Source: JANNXY01 sp031409775
GTDB lineage: Bacteria > Patescibacteriota > Minisyncoccia > Phycocordibacterales > CAIZIN01
NCBI GenBank assembly: GCA_031409775.1
Contig: JANNXY010000052.1
Coordinates: forward strand, 1-5,414
Reading direction: 5' to 3'
DNA: 5,414 nt
Numbering within the stretch: position 1 is the stretch's first letter; every line of letters starts with the position of its first letter. Positions 1 through 3,457 of the stretch are shown one piece after another. The notes under the pieces are model-generated. The model had not been told where the DNA came from. It did no database searches and was given only the letters and a program-made list of their open reading frames with translations. Made by a program: the position numbers and the translations under genes.

Positions 1-114
1 ACACATACCATGTATCAAATCGAATATACCCTGCCTCATTCACAAAAAACACAGAAAAAAATACTGCGCATGAGCGACGAACAGCTCCTGCTATACAATA
101 CTATTTACAATTGA
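1..114 (+). CDS. Unrecognised open frame, possibly the 3' end of a gene cut by the window edge
   Basis: The frame is open from the first base to a TGA at 112-114. The only ATG near the edge is at 10, which would give a 34-residue peptide beginning MYQIEYTLPHS and ending LLLYNTIYN. I do not recognise a family. The frame is also open upstream of that ATG, so this may be the C-terminal tail of a longer protein that starts outside the window. The middle is Lys/Gln-rich and the tail hydrophobic and Tyr-rich; no motif is evident. It would be the only + strand frame here ending in TGA, which slightly weakens the case. It may be chance. Confidence 0.3.
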   Translation, partial: THTMYQIEYTLPHSQKTQKKILRMSDEQLLLYNTIYN

Positions 115-138
115 GGGTGTTGCAATGAGGAAGTCAGG

Positions 139-175
139 AAAATAAAAGTCGCCACCTAATGGACGTTGCGGCGAC
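139..175 (-). terminator. Possible intrinsic terminator acting on the minus strand
   Basis: GTCGCC at 148-153 is perfectly complementary to GGCGAC at 170-175, with a 16-nt loop. Read on the minus strand the hairpin is followed by TTTTATTTT (147-139), the form of a Rho-independent terminator. On the plus strand the bases after the stem (ATGATTTCGG) are not a U-tract, so it is not bidirectional. No minus-strand gene is visible just upstream of it in that direction, so it has no clear client. It may stop antisense transcription arising near the rplJ promoter, or be a chance hairpin. Confidence 0.35.
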
Positions 176-208
176 ATGATTTCGGCAAAATCAAAAACGC
201 CGGACCAC

Positions 209-227
209 TTTGACATATTTTGTCAAA
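209..227. promoter_or_regulatory. Inverted repeat next to the rplJL promoter, candidate operator
   Basis: TTTGACA (209-215) and TGTCAAA (221-227) form a perfect 7-bp inverted repeat with a 5-bp A/T spacer. It ends one base before the proposed -35 box at 229-234. Its left arm also contains a perfect TTGACA (210-215), but no -10-like hexamer lies 16-18 bp after it. The position suits a regulator binding just upstream of the polymerase, but this is inferred from symmetry alone. Confidence 0.3.
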
Positions 228-228
228 T

Positions 229-257
229 TGGACAAAAAGCCTTTATTTATATATAGT
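229..257 (+). promoter_or_regulatory. Sigma70-like promoter of the rplJ-rplL operon
   Basis: TGGACA (229-234, 5 of 6 to the TTGACA consensus) is separated by 17 bp from TATAGT (252-257, 5 of 6 to TATAAT). Transcription would start near 263-265, which is exactly where the L10 leader RNA begins its outer stem. That agreement between two independent signals is the main support. Confidence 0.6.
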
Positions 258-261
258 ATCT

Positions 262-330
262 CCCAAAGGCCAAAGACAAGAAGCAGGGGATACCCAGAAG
301 ACTTCTCGAGGTTTATTATCTCGCCTTTTA
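262..330 (+). ncRNA. Ribosomal protein L10 leader (autoregulatory mRNA element)
   Basis: This is the 5' untranslated element that L10, with L7/L12, binds to repress its own operon when not assembled on 23S rRNA. The family's hallmark layout is present. An outer stem pairs AAAGGC (265-270) with GCCTTT (323-328). The conserved strand CCAAAGACA (270-278) follows. An internal helix pairs AGAAG (279-283) with CTTCT (302-306) and is capped by a GGG/CCC hairpin (286-295). The conserved CGAGGT (307-312) comes next. It lies 49 bp upstream of rplJ and starts at the predicted transcription start. I recognised it by motif and context; a covariance-model hit would confirm it. The exact 3' limit is uncertain. 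Confidence 0.82.
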
Positions 331-378
331 TGGTCGCATTACTAACAACTAGAAGCTATAAGCTAAAATCTAATTAAA

Positions 379-879
379 ATGGCTCTTACAAAATCAAAGA
401 AAAGTGAAGTGTTGAGCAAGGCTCGCGACATCGCCAAGTCTCCGTCTGTGGTGTTTGCCAATTTCCACAAACTGACCGTGGCTCAGGTGACCGAGCTTCG
501 CAACAAACTTCGTACAGAAAATGTTGGTTACACAGTAGCCAAGAAAACTCTGGTAAAGAAGGCTTTCGCTGAAGCGGGTATCACCGGAGACATGCCACAG
601 CTCGATGGTGAGCTAGCGCTAGTCTACTCTGATGACCTCATCGCGCCAGCTAGGGGGATATTTGAATTCCAAAAGAAATTCGACAAGAGGGTGAGTATTA
701 TGGGAGGAGTGTTCGAAGGAGTGTTTAAAAGCCAGGCAGAAATGACCGGCATAGCAACTATCCCATCGATACAGGTTCTCCGTGGAATGTTTGTAAACGT
801 TATCAATTCACCAATCCAAGGTATGGTCATTGCTATGCAAGCCATCGCTGACAAGAAAGGTGAATCTGCTAGCAACTAA
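379..879 (+). CDS. rplJ: Large ribosomal subunit protein uL10 (L10)
   Basis: L10 forms the base of the ribosomal stalk. It binds 23S rRNA near the factor-binding centre through its N-terminal domain and carries L7/L12 dimers on its C-terminal helix. The 166-residue product is normal length. It begins MALTKSKKSEVL and contains the family-typical block VVFANFHKLTVAQVTELR followed by YTVAKKTLVKKAF (rRNA-binding domain, about residues 23-66). The C-terminal helix (about 140-160, VINSPIQGMVIAMQAIADKK) is the stalk-binding part. The start is the first ATG after the L10 leader. No Shine-Dalgarno sequence precedes it, only an A/T-rich stretch (CTAATTAAA). Expression is presumably repressed by the product through the leader at 262-330. 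It is followed 26 bp later by rplL, its usual partner. Confidence 0.97.
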   Translation: MALTKSKKSEVLSKARDIAKSPSVVFANFHKLTVAQVTELRNKLRTENVGYTVAKKTLVKKAFAEAGITGDMPQLDGELALVYSDDLIAPARGIFEFQKKFDKRVSIMGGVFEGVFKSQAEMTGIATIPSIQVLRGMFVNVINSPIQGMVIAMQAIADKKGESASN

Positions 880-902
880 TAACTTATAACTAATAACTTA
901 TC
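875..902. repeat. Two tandem 14-bp units in the rplJ-rplL spacer
   Basis: ACTAATAACTTATA (875-888) is followed directly by ACTAATAACTTATC (889-902), 13 of 14 identical. The first unit contains the rplJ stop codon. Together they fill almost the whole gap before rplL, giving an unstructured, G-poor leader with no Shine-Dalgarno sequence. Such an A/T-rich open stretch could help ribosomes load on rplL, which must be made in several-fold excess over L10. That role is inferred. Confidence 0.6.
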
Positions 903-905
903 ATT

Positions 906-1304
906 ATGGATGAAACAACACAGGCAGTAGAAGTTCCAGCAAAGTTCAAGTCCATCGTCGACTCTATCGAGTCTATGTCAGTACTTGACCTCAATGAACT
1001 CGTAAAATTATTTGAAAAGAAATTCGGTGTATCAGCAGCTGCTGTAGCAGTAGCTGGTCCAGCGGCAGGAGCGACTCCAGCAGCAGAGGAGAAGTCGATG
1101 TTTGAGGTTCACCTCATGGACGTCGGCGCTTCCAAGATCTCTGTTATAAAGATCGTCAAGGAAGTCCTCGGTCTAGGACTCGCTGAAGCCAAGGCGGTTG
1201 TCGACGGTGCTCCAGCCAAGCTCAAGGATGGAGTAAAGAAAGAAGATGCAGAAAAGATGAAAAAAGATCTCGAAGCTGCGGGTGCGAAAGTGGAATTGAA
1301 GTAA
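906..1304 (+). CDS. rplL: Large ribosomal subunit protein bL12 (L7/L12)
   Basis: This is the multicopy stalk protein that recruits and stimulates the translational GTPases (EF-Tu, EF-G, IF2, RF3). The 132-residue product is about 10 residues longer than the E. coli protein, mainly from an acidic N-terminal extension (MDETTQAVEVP). The N-terminal dimerisation and L10-binding domain spans about residues 12-42 and ends in LFEKKFGVS. A flexible Ala/Gly/Pro hinge covers about 44-62. The factor-binding C-terminal domain (65-132) contains the family signature around VIKIVKEVLGLGLAEAK and ends EAAGAKVELK. The start at 906 follows the tandem A/T-rich repeat and has no Shine-Dalgarno sequence. It is cotranscribed with rplJ and ends just before a strong terminator. 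Confidence 0.98.
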   Translation: MDETTQAVEVPAKFKSIVDSIESMSVLDLNELVKLFEKKFGVSAAAVAVAGPAAGATPAAEEKSMFEVHLMDVGASKISVIKIVKEVLGLGLAEAKAVVDGAPAKLKDGVKKEDAEKMKKDLEAAGAKVELK

Positions 1305-1308
1305 TTAC

Positions 1309-1333
1309 AAACCCCGAGAGGGGTTTTTATTTT
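1309..1333 (+). terminator. Intrinsic terminator of the rplJ-rplL operon
   Basis: AAACCCC (1309-1315) pairs with GGGGTTT (1320-1326) around a GAGA tetraloop of the stable GNRA type, and is followed by a T-rich tract (1324-1333). It starts 5 bp after the rplL stop codon. It closes the operon, so the flavodoxin-like gene downstream needs its own promoter. Confidence 0.92.
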
Positions 1334-1345
1334 GGGAGTTTAGTT

Positions 1346-1351
1346 TATAAT
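1346..1351 (+). promoter_or_regulatory. Perfect -10 box close to the flavodoxin-fold gene
   Basis: A perfect TATAAT lies 8 bp before the ATG at 1360, so a transcript would start at about 1358 and have almost no leader. The -35 region overlaps the T-tract of the preceding terminator and has no good match (TTTTTA at 1324-1329, 16 bp spacer, 3 of 6). The gene follows a terminator and must be transcribed from somewhere in this 26-bp gap or by readthrough. Confidence 0.45.
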
Positions 1352-1359
1352 AAGAAGAT

Positions 1360-1929
1360 ATGAAAAGAATCCTAATCCTTACCGCACATCCATCGCCCAG
1401 GGGCCATACACACAAGATTATGAGCGCATACAAAGACGCCCAAGAAAAGTTGGGGAATACGGTAACCACCGTCGATCTATACGAGACAGAGAACCAAATT
1501 CCCTTTTTACAATTTGAAGACATAAAGAACTATGTGAAGCATCCAAATGTAATTAAATTCCAAACAATGATTACTGAAACCGATGAGGTCGTAGTGATCC
1601 ACCCGCTTTGGTGGGGCGGAGCACCAGCGGTGATGAAGAACTTCTTTGACAATGTCCTTACTTCTGGGTTTGCCTTTTCGTGGCATGGTGGTAGTCTAAA
1701 TAAATTGCTAAAGGGTAAAACCGCCCGGGTATTTATCACTTGCGGCGGACCAATGTGGCTATACAGACTGTTTGTTATCCCTCCATTTATTGCGGTGTGG
1801 AAATATATGACGCTCGAGTATTGTGGAGTAAAGGTTACAGATTTTCTCGTCTGCGATAGGATGGCGATAGCTGATGGTCGAGATGAAAGGATCGCTAAAT
1901 ATTTGCGTAAGGTTTCTAAACTTCCATAA
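1360..1929 (+). CDS. Flavodoxin-fold NAD(P)H:quinone oxidoreductase-like protein
   Basis: The 189-residue product matches the Flavodoxin_2 family (NQO1/MdaB/KefF type): soluble FMN or FAD proteins that move two electrons from NAD(P)H to quinones or other acceptors. Strand 1 (MKRILILTAHP, residues 1-11) leads into a phosphate-binding loop SPRGHTHK (12-19), where related enzymes have a Ser/Thr-rich loop. The strongest signature is HPLWWGGAPAVMKNFFDNV followed by LTSGFAFSW (81-108), the flavin-contacting segment and dimer region. GKTARVFITCGGP and a later YCGVKV block fit strands 4 and 5 of the fold. The hydrophobic stretch near 135-150 (YRLFVIPPFIAVWKYM) is in the place of a loop and helix in relatives and is probably not a membrane segment. 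The substrate cannot be told from sequence. The next gene starts 6 bp after the stop, so the two are probably cotranscribed. Confidence 0.87.
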   Translation: MKRILILTAHPSPRGHTHKIMSAYKDAQEKLGNTVTTVDLYETENQIPFLQFEDIKNYVKHPNVIKFQTMITETDEVVVIHPLWWGGAPAVMKNFFDNVLTSGFAFSWHGGSLNKLLKGKTARVFITCGGPMWLYRLFVIPPFIAVWKYMTLEYCGVKVTDFLVCDRMAIADGRDERIAKYLRKVSKLP

Positions 1930-1935
1930 TAATTT

Positions 1936-2826
1936 ATGTGTAAAAGACGGTTGGCTAAAAATGAATTAGAAAAATCTTTTACACTAATCGAATTGTTAGT
2001 TGTTATTTCTATAATCACACTACTATCTTCTGTGGTTCTAGCATCACTCAGCCAAGCTAAATTGAAAGGTATAGTCGCTGCAGGTCAATTGTTCGAAAGT
2101 GTTGTAAATGCAAAAATCGGAGATGGTTTAGTTGCTGAATACAATTTTGATGAGCAGGCTGGGAGCACGATTATTAGAGATAGTTCAGGTACGGGTATGG
2201 ATATGATCAATTATAATAACCCATCGAATCCTGTATCCAAAACGACAGGGGTAAGTGGTAGTGCACTGAAGATAAATAGTAGTGGGGGCGTTGTTGTTTC
2301 TCAGCCAGGTGTTTTGACTAACAGGTTTGATCCACAGTTTGATTATCAGAAAGGGTCTATATCTTTTTGGGTTAGGCCAGAATATTTTTTTAATGCTAGT
2401 CCATCACAGACTCCGATTATGAGTTTTCAGAATTCAGGTGATAACGAGCCCGGTATGAGACTATGGCTGTCTTTTCAAGTGGAGAAACCAGGAGGATTTT
2501 TCCCAGGCATATTTGTAAATGATAACGGTCAGTGGAATTGGAATAATAATGTATATTGGGATACGGGTGTATCCTCGGATTCTTTACTAAGGAGATGGAA
2601 CCACGTTTTGATTACATGGAAAACTGTCCCAGCTCCAGCTTCGATTAGCTTGTATTTAAATGGTAAATTTGTAAACACAACCGTGGTGACAAACCTCCCA
2701 TTTTTTGCAGAAAACACTGTCCCTTTTGCAGATGCTTTATTTATCGGAGGGGATCGAACTACAAGACATGGAGAAATGTCTATTGATAGAGTTAGAATTT
2801 ATAACAAGTATTTTGAACTCAAATAG
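1936..2826 (+). CDS. Type IV pilin-like protein with a C-terminal LamG/concanavalin A-like domain
   Basis: The 296-residue product starts with a short basic leader (MCKRRLAKNELEKS) and then FTLIELLVVISIITLLSSVV, the prepilin N-methylation and transmembrane helix (about 15-41) with the essential Glu at mature position 5 (E19). The residue before the cleavage site is Ser14, where Gly is standard. After a short helical linker (42-61), residues 62-296 form a LamG_3-type jelly-roll domain. It opens with GLVAEYNFDEQAGSTIIRDSSG, has a central SISFWVRPE and later RRWNHVLITW and ISLYLNGKFV, and closes with IDRVRIYN (283-290). Such domains bind carbohydrate or mediate adhesion. The protein is probably a minor pilin or a surface protein anchored by its N-terminal helix. 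The ligand is unknown. The last codon and stop fall inside the 51-bp repeat at 2820-2870. No Shine-Dalgarno sequence is present. Confidence 0.87.
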   Translation: MCKRRLAKNELEKSFTLIELLVVISIITLLSSVVLASLSQAKLKGIVAAGQLFESVVNAKIGDGLVAEYNFDEQAGSTIIRDSSGTGMDMINYNNPSNPVSKTTGVSGSALKINSSGGVVVSQPGVLTNRFDPQFDYQKGSISFWVRPEYFFNASPSQTPIMSFQNSGDNEPGMRLWLSFQVEKPGGFFPGIFVNDNGQWNWNNNVYWDTGVSSDSLLRRWNHVLITWKTVPAPASISLYLNGKFVNTTVVTNLPFFAENTVPFADALFIGGDRTTRHGEMSIDRVRIYNKYFELK

Positions 2827-2870
2827 CATGACCCAACTTGAAGCCCTAGATATATTGAAGCTCGGATACA
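2820..2870. repeat. 51-bp direct repeat, upstream copy
   Basis: Matches 3407-3457 at 48 of 51 positions. It contains the LamG gene's final AAA TAG, one C, and then an ATG with 14 codons identical in sense to the helicase N-terminus except for the last (Tyr for His). Two of the three differences are silent at codon third positions (GCC/GCA and CTA/CTT). Similarity stops sharply at both ends. Confidence 0.95.
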
Positions 2871-2881
2871 GGTTTGATTGA
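2828..2881 (+). pseudogene. 17-codon stub of the helicase gene's 5' end
   Basis: It reads MTQLEALDILKLG, identical to the first 13 residues of the helicase encoded at 3415, then YRFD and a TGA stop (2879-2881). It starts 1 bp after the LamG stop, just as the real helicase gene starts 1 bp after the hicA stop. It most likely remains from the time the helicase followed the LamG gene directly, or from the duplication that accompanied hicBA insertion. The peptide itself could still be translated by coupling, but no function is evident. Confidence 0.75.
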
Positions 2882-2903
2882 TTTTTTGCCATAAACTGAT
2901 AAT
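2874..2903 (+). promoter_or_regulatory. Candidate promoter of hicBA, giving a near-leaderless transcript
   Basis: TTGATT (2874-2879, 4 of 6) and GATAAT (2898-2903, 5 of 6) are 18 bp apart. Initiation near 2910 would leave about 3 nt before the hicB ATG at 2913. The promoter begins 4 bp after the upstream repeat copy ends, so the cassette carries its own expression signal. Local A/T richness raises the chance of a false match. Confidence 0.45.
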
Positions 2904-2912
2904 ATATTAATT

Positions 2913-3179
2913 ATGAATGACCTAACATTTACTATACAAATATTCAAGGAAAATAGGCAGTATGTTTCCTTTAATCCAGAGCTAGAAGTAGCGAGCTGTG
3001 GTGACACGCCAGAAGAGGCCAAAGAAAATCTGCGATCCGCTATTAGAGGGTTTATCCTCACAGCCCAAAAGATGAATACTCTCGATACTATACTGGAGCA
3101 GGCTGGCTTTATAAAGTCCAAGAAATCTTGGAAGGATCCATATCTTATATCTATGGATAGATTGTCTGTTTCTGTATAG
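2913..3179 (+). CDS. hicB: HicB-family antitoxin
   Basis: The 88-residue product resembles the short HicB antitoxins, which fold as a partial RNase H-like domain and block the HicA ribonuclease. Visible features are an N-terminal beta hairpin (LTFTIQIFKENRQYVSF, residues 4-20), then the family-typical run PELEVASCGDTPEEAKENL (22-40) leading into a helix, AIRGFILTAQKM (43-54). In most relatives the equivalent stretch reads P-x-L-x-x-x-x-x-G-D-T-x-x-E-A-x-x-N. No ribbon-helix-helix or helix-turn-helix DNA-binding tail is obvious in the remaining 34 residues, so self-repression of the operon is uncertain. It is followed after 6 bp by hicA; antitoxin-first order occurs in part of this family. No Shine-Dalgarno sequence is seen, and the -10 box is 9 bp before the ATG. 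Confidence 0.8.
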   Translation: MNDLTFTIQIFKENRQYVSFNPELEVASCGDTPEEAKENLRSAIRGFILTAQKMNTLDTILEQAGFIKSKKSWKDPYLISMDRLSVSV

Positions 3180-3185
3180 AAAGCA

Positions 3186-3413
3186 ATGCCCAAAATATCT
3201 AATATACCCTCAAAGATTTTCGTAAAGTTTTTAGTTAGTAAAGGTTGCTTACTTGATCGAGTAGAAGGTGATCACAATATCTATACGAAGGAAGGAATAA
3301 TCCGCCCGGTAGTAGTTCCTATAAGAAAAGCTCTACCTATATTTATCATTCTAAATAATCTGAAAACACTGGGAATTTCCAAGAAGGATTTTATAAGTTT
3401 TATTAACAAATAG
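3186..3413 (+). CDS. hicA: HicA-family toxin (mRNA interferase)
   Basis: The 75-residue product fits the HicA family, small double-stranded-RNA-binding-fold ribonucleases that cut mRNA and stop translation until neutralised by HicB. The N-terminal helix (SKIFVKFLVSKGCLLDR, 9-25) precedes GDHNIYTKEG (28-37), which takes the place of the family's GSHHxF active-site motif; His30 is the likely catalytic residue. The strand RPVVVPIRKALP (40-51) and the final helix ILNNLKTLGISKKDFISFI (55-73) complete the fold. Asp and Asn flank His30 where Ser and His are common, so activity is likely but not certain. A weak GAAAG (3179-3183) lies before the start. Its last codon and stop fall inside the downstream 51-bp repeat, so its C-terminus (NK) may partly derive from the insertion site. 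The helicase gene starts 1 bp after its stop. Confidence 0.8.
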   Translation: MPKISNIPSKIFVKFLVSKGCLLDRVEGDHNIYTKEGIIRPVVVPIRKALPIFIILNNLKTLGISKKDFISFINK

Positions 3414-3457
3414 CATGACCCAACTTGAAGCACTTGATATATTGAAGCTCGGACACA
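3407..3457. repeat. 51-bp direct repeat, downstream copy
   Basis: This is the partner of 2820-2870, offset by 587 bp. It covers the final AAA TAG of hicA, one C, and the first 14 codons plus one base of the helicase gene. This copy is functional as the helicase 5' end: it encodes LGHNVF at the junction, and the reading frame continues into the Walker A motif, whereas the upstream copy stops after four unrelated codons. Confidence 0.95.

Larger units (their letters stand above)
2871..3406 (+). other. Putative inserted hicBA cassette bounded by direct repeats
   Basis: The 536 bp between the two repeat copies contain a promoter, hicB and nearly all of hicA, and nothing else. No transposase, integrase or terminal inverted repeat is seen. 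Base composition supports foreign origin: the line 3301-3360 in hicA has 21 G+C of 60, while 4441-4500 in the helicase has 32 of 60 (hand counts). Excision by recombination between the repeats would restore a clean LamG-helicase junction. The mechanism of entry is unknown. Confidence 0.55.

Noticed and set aside
1..378. tRNA or CRISPR repeats in the upstream region
   Set aside because: No cloverleaf, T-loop consensus or regularly spaced repeats are visible; the only structured RNA I can support is the L10 leader.
1465..1510. Frameshift or disruption in the flavodoxin-fold gene
   Set aside because: The frame is continuous with the expected strand and loop order and normal length, so nothing is broken.
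1530..2018. Minus-strand frame of 162 codons across the flavodoxin-LamG boundary
   Set aside because: It is antisense to two genes with clear protein-family signatures and its own translation shows no recognisable domain.
2871..2890. The T-run after the helicase stub as an intrinsic terminator of the LamG operon
   Set aside because: No GC-rich stem precedes the T-run (2882-2887), so only the U-tract half of a terminator is there.
2846..3193. Minus-strand frame of 115 codons opposite hicB
   Set aside because: It mirrors the hicB reading frame on the opposite strand, lacks a start signal, and hicB itself matches its family well.
2820..3457. Target-site duplication of an ordinary insertion sequence or transposon
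   Set aside because: A 51-bp duplication is much longer than known target duplications, no transposase is present, and the cassette ends show no inverted repeats.
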